This document shows positions 1-8,414 of a stretch of 64,000 nucleotides of DNA, in pieces. The position numbers were made by a program, and so were the translations under genes. The notes beneath the pieces were generated by a model, which saw only the letters and a list, made by a program, of their open reading frames with translations, had not been told where the DNA came from and ran no database searches. Source of the DNA: Roseinatronobacter alkalisoli (GTDB taxonomy: Bacteria; Pseudomonadota; Alphaproteobacteria; Rhodobacterales; Rhodobacteraceae); contig NZ_JAQZSM010000019.1 in NCBI RefSeq assembly GCF_028745735.1, forward strand, positions 1-64,000, in the 5' to 3' direction. Position 1 is the stretch's first letter. Each line of letters starts with the position of its first letter.

Positions 1-149
1 GGCCGCCCGCCCTGCAATTCAGCACGCGTGTATTCCTGATTCAGATAACGCTCCAGATACAACGCCGTCATCCCGGGATTGTCAGCATTGTCAAACCATT
101 CCTGTGAACGGTACTTCTTGGGGGGGGATTTGTGGGGGTCGGATGTCAT
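1..149 (-). CDS. IlvD/Edd family dehydratase, N-terminal fragment (runs off left edge)
   Basis: Reading the minus strand from the ATG at 149 gives 49 codons open to the window edge. The stretch K-K-Y-R-S-Q-E-W-F-D-N at residues 11-21, followed by NPGMTALYLERYLN at residues 24-37, is the typical N-terminus of sugar-acid dehydratases of the IlvD/Edd family, [2Fe-2S] enzymes that turn aldonates into 2-keto-3-deoxy acids. The Fe-S cysteines lie beyond the edge, so substrate class cannot be judged. It is third in a minus-strand series after a 2-hydroxyacid dehydrogenase and an idonate-type dehydrogenase, which fits oxidation and dehydration of a sugar acid. A 247-bp gap separates it from the upstream gene, so an internal promoter is possible. 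Confidence 0.8.
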   Translation of the reverse strand, partial: MTSDPHKSPPKKYRSQEWFDNADNPGMTALYLERYLNQEYTRAELQGGR

Positions 150-396
150 ATATCGCTGCCTTTCGGATATGGCCATGCGGCCCATTCGTGTGGCACAGCG
201 GAGGGCGTGACTGGCATACGGTCTGCGCGCGTTGCTGTGTCGGGGTCGCTGTTGCAAAGATCTTTCACCGGAACCCCGGCATTAAGCGGATCACCTGCAA
301 AACCCTGCCGCGACCCTGCTTCCGGTGTGGGGGCAAGGTCACTCCTGTACGCAGGCAGGTCGGAAAAGGTCCACGGTTCCAGTGTCATGCTGTTGT

Positions 397-1437
397 CTAC
401 ACCCCTGAGAACATGATCTGAGCTTTCATGGCCTGACTGCGATCCGATGCCAGCCGGAACGCGCGTTCAGCATCGTTCAGGGGCACTGTCTGCGTGATCA
501 GGGGTTTCACGTCTATCAGACCTTTCTGCATCAGTTCGACTCCGGTTGCGAATTCGGGGTGAAACCGGAAAGAACCGCGCAGGTCCAGTTCTTTCGCGGT
601 GATTGCCATCATCGGCAGGGTCATGTCCCCGCCAAGACCCAGTTGCAGAACCACACCGCGCGGGCGCAACGCATTGATGCCCTGACCAAGCGCCTGCGCG
701 ACGCCGGTGCATTCATAAAGCACGTCGAAATAGCCCTTGTCCGCGGTGAAGCGATCCAGCGCATCGGGGGTGTCGGCCATGTTGATGACATGATCCGCCC
801 CGCAGGCGCGCGCCATGCCAAGGGTGAAATCCGACAGGTCAGTTGCGACGATTTCTGCTGCACCCGCGCGCCGCGCGCACAGGATGGACAACACGCCGAT
901 CGGGCCGCAACCCGTGACCAGCGCACGCTTGCCCGTCATGGATCCCGCGCGCCCGGTGGCATGCAGCGTCACCGCCAGCGGTTCAGCCATGGCGGCTTCG
1001 CCCGCGCTCAGGCCTGTGGCGTCGACGCATTGTGCGGCATTGGCGATCAGTTCTTCGCGGAATGCCCCCTGAATATGCGGGAACGGCATGGCAGAGCCGT
1101 AAAACCGCATGTTCAGGCAGTGATTGGGCAAGCCTTCGTGGCAATAGCGGCATGTAGCACAGGGCCTGCTGGGCGATACGGCAACCAGTTGACCGCATGT
1201 GAAGCGATCCACCCCCGGCCCCAGTTCGATGACATAGGCCGAAACTTCGTGCCCCAGCACCATGGGTTCGCGCAGCCGGACCGCGCCAAAGCCGCCGTTG
1301 TGGTAGTAATGCAGGTCCGATCCGCAAACCCCGCCAGTTGCCAGTCGCAGGCGCAGCTGACCCGGGCCGAGGGGGTCGGGGGCATACTCCTCCACGCGCA
1401 AATCGCGCGCGGCATGGATGACGATGGCTTTCATCAC
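397..1437 (-). CDS. Zinc-dependent medium-chain alcohol dehydrogenase, L-idonate 5-dehydrogenase-like
   Basis: A 346-residue MDR protein of normal length. Catalytic zinc ligands are visible in GGVCGSDLHYY (Cys about 38) and GHE (His-Glu about 63-64). The four-cysteine structural zinc loop is in RPCATCRYCHEGLPNHC, and the NAD(P)-binding GCGPIG sits near residue 176. The closest family by eye is L-idonate 5-dehydrogenase (IdnD), which oxidises L-idonate to 5-ketogluconate; sorbitol or other polyol dehydrogenases are alternatives. Its start overlaps the stop of the upstream hydroxyacid dehydrogenase by 4 bp (ATGA), so the two are translationally coupled. The gluconate-5-dehydrogenase-like SDR across the divergent promoter supports a ketogluconate-type chemistry, but the substrate is inferred. 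Confidence 0.8.
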   Translation of the reverse strand: MMKAIVIHAARDLRVEEYAPDPLGPGQLRLRLATGGVCGSDLHYYHNGGFGAVRLREPMVLGHEVSAYVIELGPGVDRFTCGQLVAVSPSRPCATCRYCHEGLPNHCLNMRFYGSAMPFPHIQGAFREELIANAAQCVDATGLSAGEAAMAEPLAVTLHATGRAGSMTGKRALVTGCGPIGVLSILCARRAGAAEIVATDLSDFTLGMARACGADHVINMADTPDALDRFTADKGYFDVLYECTGVAQALGQGINALRPRGVVLQLGLGGDMTLPMMAITAKELDLRGSFRFHPEFATGVELMQKGLIDVKPLITQTVPLNDAERAFRLASDRSQAMKAQIMFSGV

Positions 1438-2381
1438 TGCACCTGCGTCAGAAGGGGTTTGCCCGCGAAATGCGCCGCCAGATTATCGCGCATCAACTGG
1501 CCCATGGCCCGGCGGGTTTCAAACGTGCCGCTGGCGTGATGGGGTTGCAGCAACACATTGCCAAGCCGGGCAAAGCGCGGGTTCAGCTGCGGCTCTCCTT
1601 CGAACACATCCAGCGCGGCCCCGCGCAACCGCCCCTGTTCCAGCGCGTCAAGCAGCGCCCCTTCATCGATATTCTGCGCGCGGGAAATATTGACCAGCAG
1701 CCCGTCGGGGCCAAGCGCGTCCAGCATGCTGGCATTCACGATGTGCCGTGTCTGGGCGGTGGCGGCCAGTGTCACGAACAGAACATCGCATTGGGTGGCC
1801 AGTTCGGTCGCGGACGCGACGAACTGCCAGTCGGCGCAATCTGCCCGCGGTGTGCGGGCATTGTAGGAAATTTGCATGCCAAATCCCTGAAGCCGCCGCG
1901 CAACCGCCATCCCGATCCGGCCAAGACCCAGAATACCCGCGCGCTTGCTGCAGGCGCGGTGTTGCAACGGGAACCCGCCTTTCAAGGCCCAGTCCCCCGA
2001 CCGCGCCCAGGCATCCGCTGCGACAATACCGCGCGACAGGGCCAGCCACATGCCAAGGGCCAGATCGGCGCAATCATCAGTCAGAACATCGGGCGTGTTG
2101 GTCACGGCAATGCCGCGGGCGGCACAGGCAGTCAGGTCCACCGCGTCATAGCCGACACCGAAGACCGAGATGATTTCCAGTGCCGGGCAAGCGGCTATCA
2201 CATCTGCACCCGCGCCCAGATCGCCGCGCGTGGCGATGGCTTTTATTCCGGGGCCGATTTCGGACAGGAATGCACCTTTGTCGGGCGCGTCATAATAGCG
2301 ATGCACCTGATAGGTGTCGTGCAACGGGGCTTCATCCCATTCGGGCAATTGGCCCATCTGAAGAATGTGCGGCTTGGACAT
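1434..2381 (-). CDS. D-isomer-specific 2-hydroxyacid dehydrogenase (glyoxylate/hydroxypyruvate reductase type)
   Basis: A 315-residue NAD(P)-dependent 2-hydroxyacid dehydrogenase. The Rossmann motif GLGRIG is near residue 150. The catalytic triad is visible: Arg in LVNISRAQ, Glu in DVFEGEP and His in QPHHASGT. It is first in a minus-strand unit, followed with a 4-bp overlap by the idonate-dehydrogenase-like gene and then by an IlvD-type dehydratase. It probably reduces 2-ketogluconate, hydroxypyruvate or glyoxylate; the sequence cannot decide which. Its promoter region is shared with the divergent SDR and contains a LacI-type operator at 2425-2438. Confidence 0.85.
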   Translation of the reverse strand: MSKPHILQMGQLPEWDEAPLHDTYQVHRYYDAPDKGAFLSEIGPGIKAIATRGDLGAGADVIAACPALEIISVFGVGYDAVDLTACAARGIAVTNTPDVLTDDCADLALGMWLALSRGIVAADAWARSGDWALKGGFPLQHRACSKRAGILGLGRIGMAVARRLQGFGMQISYNARTPRADCADWQFVASATELATQCDVLFVTLAATAQTRHIVNASMLDALGPDGLLVNISRAQNIDEGALLDALEQGRLRGAALDVFEGEPQLNPRFARLGNVLLQPHHASGTFETRRAMGQLMRDNLAAHFAGKPLLTQVQ

Positions 2382-2424
2382 ACGACAATCCGTTTTGCTG
2401 GGAGGTTTTGATGTTGACCTTTCG

Positions 2425-2438
2425 TGATATCGTTAACA
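2425..2438. promoter_or_regulatory. LacI-family operator (site 1), shared divergent promoter
   Basis: TGATATCGTTAACA matches the reverse complement of the dyad seen exactly at 8765 and 12756, with one mismatch. It sits midway between the divergent starts at 2381 (minus) and 2487 (plus), so one bound repressor could control both units. The likely ligand-responsive protein is the LacI regulator at 4234-5250 (inference). Confidence 0.6.
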
Positions 2439-2486
2439 TACTCAGCTAAATGCTGGGTTGTCCAGCGAAATCAGAAGGAAGTTTGC

Positions 2487-3242
2487 ATGACTTACACTTT
2501 GTTTGATCTGACCGGCAAGCGTGCCCTGATCACTGGATCTTCGCAGGGCATAGGCTTCGCGCTTGCCCGTGGACTTGCAGACGCGGGCGCGCAAATCGTG
2601 TTGAACGGGCGTGACGAAGCCAAGCTGGCCAAGGCCGCTGCCAGTATTCCGGGGGCCACTACATTGGCCTTTGATGTCACCAGCCACGACGACGTGCGCA
2701 ACGCTGTTGATGGCTTCGAGGCAGCACATGGTGCGATTGACATTCTGGTCAACAATGCGGGCATGCAGCACCGCGCACCCCTGCAGGATTTCCCCGCCGA
2801 GATGTTCGAGAAGCTGTTGCAGACCAATATCGCCAGCGCGTTCCATGTGGGCCAGGCTGTTGCGCGCCACATGATCGCGCGTGGGTATGGGCGCATCATC
2901 AATATCGCCAGTGTCCAGACGTTGCTGGCCCGCCCGGGTATTGCACCCTATACGGCCACCAAAGGTGCTGTTGCGAACCTGACCAAGGGCATGGCAACGG
3001 ACTGGGCGCCGCATGGGCTGAACTGCAATGCGATCGCGCCAGGATATTTCGACACACCCTTGAATGCGGCGCTGGTATCGGACCCGGAATTTTCTGCATG
3101 GCTGGCAAAACGCACGCCAGCGGGGCGCTGGGGCAAGGTCGAAGAATTGCAGGGCGCCTGTATTTTCCTTGCATCCGATGCCGCAAGCTTCGTCAATGGC
3201 CACACGCTTTTCGTCGATGGTGGCATCACCGCCTCGCTCTGA
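2487..3242 (+). CDS. SDR oxidoreductase, gluconate 5-dehydrogenase-like
   Basis: A classical short-chain dehydrogenase of 251 residues. TGSSQGIG forms the nucleotide-binding turn, NNAG follows in the middle, and YTATKGA supplies the catalytic Tyr-x-x-x-Lys. The opening LFDLTGKRALITGSSQGIG is typical of gluconate 5-dehydrogenase/IdnO proteins. The ATG at 2487 is chosen because AAGGAAG lies about 7 nt upstream and the conserved N-terminus starts there; a longer in-frame reading from 2424 has no support. It is first in a plus-strand unit with a GarR-like reductase and the LacI regulator. Together with the idonate-type dehydrogenase it suggests a 5-keto sugar acid intermediate, though other SDR substrates are possible. 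Confidence 0.8.
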   Translation: MTYTLFDLTGKRALITGSSQGIGFALARGLADAGAQIVLNGRDEAKLAKAAASIPGATTLAFDVTSHDDVRNAVDGFEAAHGAIDILVNNAGMQHRAPLQDFPAEMFEKLLQTNIASAFHVGQAVARHMIARGYGRIINIASVQTLLARPGIAPYTATKGAVANLTKGMATDWAPHGLNCNAIAPGYFDTPLNAALVSDPEFSAWLAKRTPAGRWGKVEELQGACIFLASDAASFVNGHTLFVDGGITASL

Positions 3243-3269
3243 ACACATCGCAACAGACAGGAACATAAC

Positions 3270-4175
3270 ATGGCCACGAAAATCGCCCTTATCGGTGCCG
3301 GCGCTATGGGTGGCGCGATTGGCGCACGACTTGTCAGGACCGGGACGGCGCTGTCGGTATTCGACCTTGACCAACAGAAAGTGGATGCGCTGGTCGCATG
3401 CGGCGCGACCGCGGCGGCAAGCGGCGCCGATGCAGCGCGGTCTGCATCGGCTGTTATTCTAAGCCTGAACAGTCCGCGCATTGTGGACGCTGCGGTTTTC
3501 GGGCCGGAGGGGGTGGCCGCAGGCGCGGAACCGGGCACACTTATCATCGACATGTCGTCAATTGATCCGACCACAACCCAGAATCTGGCCGCGCGCGCCA
3601 AGGCGCAGGGTCTTGCATGGGTTGACAGCCCCTTGTCCGGTGGCATTCCCAAAGCCGCCACGGGCGAGTTGACACTTATGCAGGGCGGGGAAGAAGCTGA
3701 CGTGGCAAGGGCGCAGTCCGTCCTGGCCAAGGTTGCAGCAAACCAGACGCATATGGGGCCAGCCGGGGCGGGCCAGACGACCAAGCTGATAAATCAGGTT
3801 CTGTGCGGTCTGGGTTTTATGGCCGTGGCAGAAGCCACTGCACTGGCCGAAGCCGCCGGCGTCGATGCAAGCCGCATTCCGCAGGCCTTGCGCGGGGGGC
3901 GTGCAGATTCCGCATTGCTGCAGGAATACATGCCGCGTTTTGCCGCGCGCGATTATCGACGCACCGGCCGGATTGACAATATGGTCAAGGATCTGAACGG
4001 CGCACAGGATCTTGCGCGTCTGAGCAACACCGCAATGCCGATGACCGCCCTGTGCGCTGAAATACACCGGATGCTGACAGCAGCAGGGCTTGGCGGCGAG
4101 GATCAGGCCGCGCTGATGGAATTCTTCACCGGTGCGGGAAACCCGTTGCCCAATTCCAACAAGGACGCAGTGTAA
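3270..4175 (+). CDS. NAD(P)-dependent beta-hydroxyacid dehydrogenase, tartronate semialdehyde reductase-like
   Basis: A 301-residue member of the 3-hydroxyisobutyrate / 6-phosphogluconate dehydrogenase superfamily. The N-terminal GAGAMGG is the nucleotide site, DSPLSGG (about 116-122) is the substrate-binding signature, and GQTTKLINQ carries the catalytic Lys. GarR/GlxR-type enzymes reduce tartronate semialdehyde to D-glycerate; 3-hydroxyisobutyrate dehydrogenase is the alternative. It sits 27 bp after the SDR and 58 bp before the LacI regulator on the same strand, so it is probably co-transcribed. Its presence hints that C3 semialdehyde units arise in the pathway (inference). Confidence 0.78.
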   Translation: MATKIALIGAGAMGGAIGARLVRTGTALSVFDLDQQKVDALVACGATAAASGADAARSASAVILSLNSPRIVDAAVFGPEGVAAGAEPGTLIIDMSSIDPTTTQNLAARAKAQGLAWVDSPLSGGIPKAATGELTLMQGGEEADVARAQSVLAKVAANQTHMGPAGAGQTTKLINQVLCGLGFMAVAEATALAEAAGVDASRIPQALRGGRADSALLQEYMPRFAARDYRRTGRIDNMVKDLNGAQDLARLSNTAMPMTALCAEIHRMLTAAGLGGEDQAALMEFFTGAGNPLPNSNKDAV

Positions 4176-4233
4176 ATGCCCTGCGCGGAACGAAAGACTG
4201 GATTGAACGCATAACCCACGATAGCGACATAGG

Positions 4234-5250
4234 ATGGACAATCCGCGCAAATCACCCACAATGACAGATGTTGCCCGCAAGGCGGGCGTATCGCCCATGA
4301 CGGTCAGCCGGGCATTCAAGCCGGGCAGTCTGGTCAATGACGCGACGCGCGCGCGCATTCTGGCGGCAGCAGAAGAACTGGGATACGTGCTGGACAGCAC
4401 AGCGTCCAGCCTGCGATCCCAGAAAACCGATTTCGTGGCAGTCACGATTCCGTCGATAAACAATGCCAATTTCGCCGACACTGTTGGGGCACTGAATGAA
4501 GGGCTGAAGCATCGAGGGCTTCAAATCCTGCTTGGGTACACGAATTACGACATGCAGGAAGAAGAACGTCTTATCGAACAACTTTTGCGCCGGAAGCCGC
4601 AAGCAGTTGTCGTGACCGGGGGGAAGCATACCCCGCGCTGCCGCAGATTGCTGACTAACGCGAATGTCCCGGTCATCGAAACCTGGGATCTTCCGGAAGC
4701 AGCGTTGAATCACGTGATCGGTTTTTCGAATGCGCAGGCCGTGCAGTCCATGGTTGACCATTTCGTCGCAAAAGGTCTGACGCGGATTGCATTTATCGGC
4801 GGCGATGCGGACCGCGATACACGCGGGCTGGACAGGCGGCTGGGTTTTGTGGCCGCGATGCAGCGGCATGGGCTGGATGCGACACGCCTGATTGCGGCAG
4901 GCCCACCACCGATTTCCATGCGCGAAGGGGCCGACGCGATGGTTCATCTGCTGGACACCGCGCCCGATACCGAAGCTGTGATCTGCGTGTCGGATTTGTC
5001 TGCTTTTGGTGCCCTGAGTGCCTGCCAACGGCGTGGCATTCCTGTACCGGGCCAGATTTCCATCGCCGGTTTCGGCAATTACGAGGTTGGCGCGATCTGC
5101 GTGCCCTCGATCACCACAATTGACCCCGGACCCAAGGAAATCGGCGCGCGCGCGGCCAGCTTGATTTGCAAAGTGCTGGATAACAGCACAACCGAGGCAA
5201 TCTGCGAACATATCCAGCCGCGATTATTGCTGCGCGAATCCTCGATCTAG
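4234..5250 (+). CDS. LacI-family transcriptional regulator (GntR/IdnR gluconate-type)
   Basis: A 338-residue LacI-family protein. The N-terminal helix-turn-helix (about residues 10-30: MTDVARKAGVSPMTVSRAF) is followed by the hinge and a periplasmic-binding-protein-like sensor domain. Segments such as EEERLIEQLL, PVIETWD and ISIAGFGNYEVG resemble the gluconate/idonate repressors GntR and IdnR. Being inside the cluster, it is the natural candidate to bind the four TGATAACGATATCA-type dyads at 2425, 5458, 8765 and 12756. Two of those are identical and two carry one mismatch. The inducer is probably a sugar acid, which is inference. No convincing operator lies directly in front of this gene. Confidence 0.88.
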   Translation: MDNPRKSPTMTDVARKAGVSPMTVSRAFKPGSLVNDATRARILAAAEELGYVLDSTASSLRSQKTDFVAVTIPSINNANFADTVGALNEGLKHRGLQILLGYTNYDMQEEERLIEQLLRRKPQAVVVTGGKHTPRCRRLLTNANVPVIETWDLPEAALNHVIGFSNAQAVQSMVDHFVAKGLTRIAFIGGDADRDTRGLDRRLGFVAAMQRHGLDATRLIAAGPPPISMREGADAMVHLLDTAPDTEAVICVSDLSAFGALSACQRRGIPVPGQISIAGFGNYEVGAICVPSITTIDPGPKEIGARAASLICKVLDNSTTEAICEHIQPRLLLRESSI

Positions 5251-5431
5251 ATCCTTGAATGCGGGTGAACGCTGGTTGGTCCCGGCGTTTCCCGAAGGCC
5301 GCAGAGTGGCCCACTACCGCCCCGCGACACACCGCTGACGAAGGACTGCCACAGCAACTGCGGGGATCATTCCCGCGGGGGCTTGGCGCGACGGCCTGAC
5401 CTGTTTCTGCCAGAAAATTGCAAAAAAAGAA

Positions 5432-5471
5432 TTGACGTGGACAGGTCAATGTTGAAATGATAACGATACCA
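5432..5471 (+). promoter_or_regulatory. TRAP operon promoter with LacI-type operator (site 2)
   Basis: TTGACG at 5432-5437 and AATGAT at 5456-5461 form a sigma70-like pair with an 18-bp spacer. TGATAACGATACCA at 5458-5471 overlaps the -10 and differs from the cluster operator by one base. Binding there would block RNA polymerase. The TRAP binding-protein gene starts 16 bp further on, at 5488, behind a GGGAGGA Shine-Dalgarno. Confidence 0.6.
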
Positions 5472-5487
5472 TAAGGGAGGACATAAC

Positions 5488-6507
5488 ATGACGCTACCAT
5501 CATTCATACGAAAGGTTGCCGCAACCGGGGTTGCTGGCCTGATGCTTGCAAACTCTGCTCTGGCGCAGGTGCAGATGACCTATGCGCATTCCGAAAACCC
5601 CAGTTCCGTCGTTGCAGCCGAAGCATTCAAGGCCATTGTCGAAGGACAATCTGCAGGGGAAATTCAGGTCAATCTGGTCATTCACAGCACGCTTGGCGGG
5701 GACCGCGATGTGGTGGACCAGATGCGCCTGGGCGAGCTGGAATTCTATGTGGTGGGCATTCACGGCCTTTCAGGCATTGCCCCGAATGTGCAGATGTTTG
5801 ATGCTCCGTATCTTTTCGCCAACCGCAACGAATTCTATGCCTTGATGCGCGATCAGGAACTTGTCGGCTTCGTGCGCGACCACATTCTTGAACGTTCAGG
5901 TGATACGATCCGCTTCCTTGGCGCGGCCGAAAATTCCGTCCGCAATCTTTATTCCCGGCATGGGCCGATCCGCCTGCCATCTGATCTTGGCCCGGTCAAG
6001 CTGCGCGTTCCGCCAGGGCCGCTGAATATTGCTGTCTGGCAGGGGCTTGGCATCGGATCAGTTGTCGGGCTGTCGGGGTCTGAGCGGAACCAGGGCCTTC
6101 AGACCGGGATCATCGATGCGACCGAAGGCAGCCTTTCGGGCGCCATGAGCGCGGGGCATGTCGATCTTCTGGGCAATATCACGATGACAGGACACAGCTT
6201 TTCCTACATGGCCTATCTGGTCAACGAAGAGTTCTGGCAAACCCTGACCGATGCACAACGCGACATCATCAGCGCAGCATCTGATCTGTCCATCATCATC
6301 CAGAACGGTGCCGCAATGACAGCAGAACTTGATGCACTTCGCGATGCGGCGGCGGCTGGCGCGAATATCACCATCCTTTCGCCTGCCGAAGCGGCGGTCT
6401 GGCAGGAAACAGCTTTCCCTGTCGGGCAGCAATTCATCGCCGACAATCTTGATGCTGATTTCGCCGAACAGGCGCAATCCGCCATCGACGCCATCCGCGC
6501 GCGCTGA
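5488..6507 (+). CDS. TRAP transporter substrate-binding protein (DctP family)
   Basis: A 339-residue periplasmic binding protein with a clear Sec signal peptide, cleaved after ANSALA near residue 26. The DctP fold is recognisable: HSTLGGDRDVVDQMRLGELEF in the N-lobe, then VKLRVPP carrying the conserved Arg that pairs with the ligand carboxylate, and EGSLSGAMSAGH further on. These proteins bind organic or sugar acids and deliver them to a DctQM membrane unit. Genes for both membrane subunits follow, with an intercistronic hairpin at 6528-6549. Expression is probably under the LacI operator overlapping its promoter. The substrate is likely a carboxylated sugar (inference from context). Confidence 0.9.
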   Translation: MTLPSFIRKVAATGVAGLMLANSALAQVQMTYAHSENPSSVVAAEAFKAIVEGQSAGEIQVNLVIHSTLGGDRDVVDQMRLGELEFYVVGIHGLSGIAPNVQMFDAPYLFANRNEFYALMRDQELVGFVRDHILERSGDTIRFLGAAENSVRNLYSRHGPIRLPSDLGPVKLRVPPGPLNIAVWQGLGIGSVVGLSGSERNQGLQTGIIDATEGSLSGAMSAGHVDLLGNITMTGHSFSYMAYLVNEEFWQTLTDAQRDIISAASDLSIIIQNGAAMTAELDALRDAAAAGANITILSPAEAAVWQETAFPVGQQFIADNLDADFAEQAQSAIDAIRAR

Positions 6508-6527
6508 TCCCCGGTCACCAGCCTGTG

Positions 6528-6549
6528 CCGACCGGTTCCCACCGGTCGG
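6528..6549 (+). terminator. Intercistronic hairpin after TRAP binding-protein gene
   Basis: CCGACCGG (6528-6535) and CCGGTCGG (6542-6549) form an 8-bp perfect stem with a 6-nt loop and no U-tract. It lies between dctP and dctM. It is likely a 3' stabilising or attenuating element that lets the binding protein be made in excess. Confidence 0.5.
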
Positions 6550-6573
6550 TCAGGTCAACGGAACATCTGTCTC

Positions 6574-7875
6574 ATGGCCATCATCCTTCTTCTGCTCGCA
6601 GTCCTGATTATCGGCATCCTGCTTGGGGTGCCGATCTTCGCGGCCATGGGGCTTTCAACCCTTGTGCATTTCATCGATACGGGTCGGGAATCGACGCTGA
6701 TCATCCTTAACCAGCGCATCTTCAATGGTGTGACATCCTTTACCTTCCTCGCGGTGCCGATGTTCATTCTGGCAGGCGAAATCATGGTGCGGGGCAAGCT
6801 GATTGACCGGCTGCTGGATGTCGCGCGCGCCTTTGTCGGGCATATGCGCGGCGGTCTGGCGCAGGTGAATATCCTGTCCAGCGTGTTTTTCGCCGGTATT
6901 TCCGGCTCTGGTCAGGCGGATATTGCGGCGATGGGGTCGACGGTTGTGCCTGCCATGGTCAAGGATGGCTATCCACGCGGTTATGCGGCGGCCATCACGG
7001 CGCAATCGGCCACCCTGTCCCCTACCCTGCCCCCGTCAATTGTGATGGTAGTCTATGGTGCGGTGTTCGGGGTGCCTGTCGGTGCGCTGTTTGCGGCGGG
7101 TGTCAGCGTCGGCGCTTTCATGGCGGTCTGCTACATGATCCTTGCCTATGTCATGGCGCGGAAATACAGCCTGCCGCTGCATCCGCGCGCCAATCTCCGG
7201 CAGGTCTGGGTGGCACTGCGCGCGGGCCTTGCCCCACTGGGCATGCCCGCCATCATCCTGATCGGCATTTTCGGCGGTATTTTTACCACTGTCGAGGCCG
7301 CAGCCGTCGCCGTTCTTTATGCGCTGATCATGACATTGCTTGTCTACAGATCGATCCGCATCACCGAGATGGGGCCGATTCTTGTCTCATCGGCAATCAC
7401 CTCTGCCGCTGTGCTGATCATTTCCGGCGTCGGGCTGTCATTTTCCTATATCGTTGCGATTCAGCACATCCCCCAAGCGGTTCTGGGCGCGCTGACGACT
7501 GTGTCGCAAAGCCCCTTCGTGATCGTTTCACTGATCCTGATCGTATTGCTGATTGCGGGCATGTTTGTCGGGCGGACTGCGAATATCCTGCTGTTCGGTC
7601 CGATCATCATTCCGATATTCTACCAACTCGGGTTCTCGCCGGTGCATACTGCGCTGATCATCATCATCGTGCTGGGGGTGGGCCATCTGACCCCGCCAGT
7701 GGGCGGGGCACTTCTGACCGCATGCCTGATAGGGCGCTGTTCGATGCCCGATATCCTGAAATACATGTGGCCGATGATCATCCTGGAAGTGGTGTTGGCG
7801 GTAATTATCCTGATGATCCCCGCCATATCCGAAACACTGCCGGCATTCTTTGAACTGGGAGGAGTGGGGCTATGA
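6574..7875 (+). CDS. TRAP transporter large permease (DctM family)
   Basis: A 433-residue, very hydrophobic protein with about a dozen membrane segments, matching the usual DctM length. Typical DctM patterns are present: GVPIFAAMGLS near the start, the AVPMFILAGEIM region, VFFAGISGSGQADIAAMGS and LSPTLPPSIVMVVYG. It forms the ion-coupled channel of the tripartite transporter. The stop overlaps the dctQ start by 4 bp (ATGA). The gene order P-M-Q is unusual, since Q normally precedes M. No strong Shine-Dalgarno is visible before the ATG at 6574; later starts would cut the first membrane segment. Confidence 0.9.
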   Translation: MAIILLLLAVLIIGILLGVPIFAAMGLSTLVHFIDTGRESTLIILNQRIFNGVTSFTFLAVPMFILAGEIMVRGKLIDRLLDVARAFVGHMRGGLAQVNILSSVFFAGISGSGQADIAAMGSTVVPAMVKDGYPRGYAAAITAQSATLSPTLPPSIVMVVYGAVFGVPVGALFAAGVSVGAFMAVCYMILAYVMARKYSLPLHPRANLRQVWVALRAGLAPLGMPAIILIGIFGGIFTTVEAAAVAVLYALIMTLLVYRSIRITEMGPILVSSAITSAAVLIISGVGLSFSYIVAIQHIPQAVLGALTTVSQSPFVIVSLILIVLLIAGMFVGRTANILLFGPIIIPIFYQLGFSPVHTALIIIIVLGVGHLTPPVGGALLTACLIGRCSMPDILKYMWPMIILEVVLAVIILMIPAISETLPAFFELGGVGL

Positions 7876-8414
7876 CCGGACACACCCCTGCCTTGCGACA
7901 TGCAATTGACTGGATCGACCGGGGTGCTGGCGCCATCGACTGGCTGTCGCGCATCGCCATGGGGGCGGCGCTTCTGGGTGTGCTGACGATGCTGCTTTTG
8001 CAGGTCGCCGTGCGCTATGTGGTGAATTTTCCGCTGCCCTGGGTTGAGGAACTTGCCGTCTATCTGTCCGGGTATATCGCGATGATCGGCACGGCCGTCT
8101 GCCTGCGCATGGGGTTTCACCTGCAGGTCGATCTGCTGCGTGACCGTCTGGGCGGGCGCGTGCGGATACTGCATTTCCTGCTGGTCAATCTGGTGGTGGC
8201 CGGTTTTGGCTATTTCCTGCTGAAATACGGTATCAGGTTTGTCGAACTGGGGGCCGGGCAGACCAGCCCGTCCAGCTATTTCCCGGTTGCGCTGGGGCGG
8301 CTGGCCATGCCTGTCGGCGGCGGTTTGCTGATCATTCAATCCATTGTGCTGGCACTGCGCGCGACCGATGCGCTGATCTTCGGGCCGCGCGCCAGCGATC
8401 AAAGCCTTTGGTAG
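7872..8414 (+). CDS. TRAP transporter small permease (DctQ family)
   Basis: A 180-residue protein with four predicted membrane helices. The family pattern LPWVEELAVYLSGYIAMIG (about 54-72) is followed by LRMGFHLQVDLLRDRLG. DctQ is the small membrane partner of DctM. It is coupled to dctM by a 4-bp overlap. Its 3' end overlaps the convergent small-barrel gene on the minus strand by 16 bp (8399-8414), so this pair has no room for a separate terminator. Confidence 0.88.
   Translation: MTGHTPALRHAIDWIDRGAGAIDWLSRIAMGAALLGVLTMLLLQVAVRYVVNFPLPWVEELAVYLSGYIAMIGTAVCLRMGFHLQVDLLRDRLGGRVRILHFLLVNLVVAGFGYFLLKYGIRFVELGAGQTSPSSYFPVALGRLAMPVGGGLLIIQSIVLALRATDALIFGPRASDQSLW

Noticed and set aside
146-388. 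An 80-codon minus-strand frame filling the gap between the idonate-type dehydrogenase and the IlvD fragment, ending in the IlvD start codon
   Set aside because: Composition looks random, no domain is recognisable and the Shine-Dalgarno is poor. The coupling geometry is suggestive but not enough to call a gene.
104-421. Overlapping plus-strand frames at the left end
   Set aside because: They are antisense to the IlvD start and the dehydrogenase end, with no ribosome site and no protein-like pattern.
559-1539. Long plus-strand frame over the dehydrogenase genes
   Set aside because: It is a shadow of the high-GC minus-strand genes; the minus-strand proteins have complete catalytic motifs.
4213-4232. 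Possible operator in front of the LacI gene (ACGATAGCGACAT)
   Set aside because: It matches the 14-bp dyad only in the ACGAT core and lacks symmetry.
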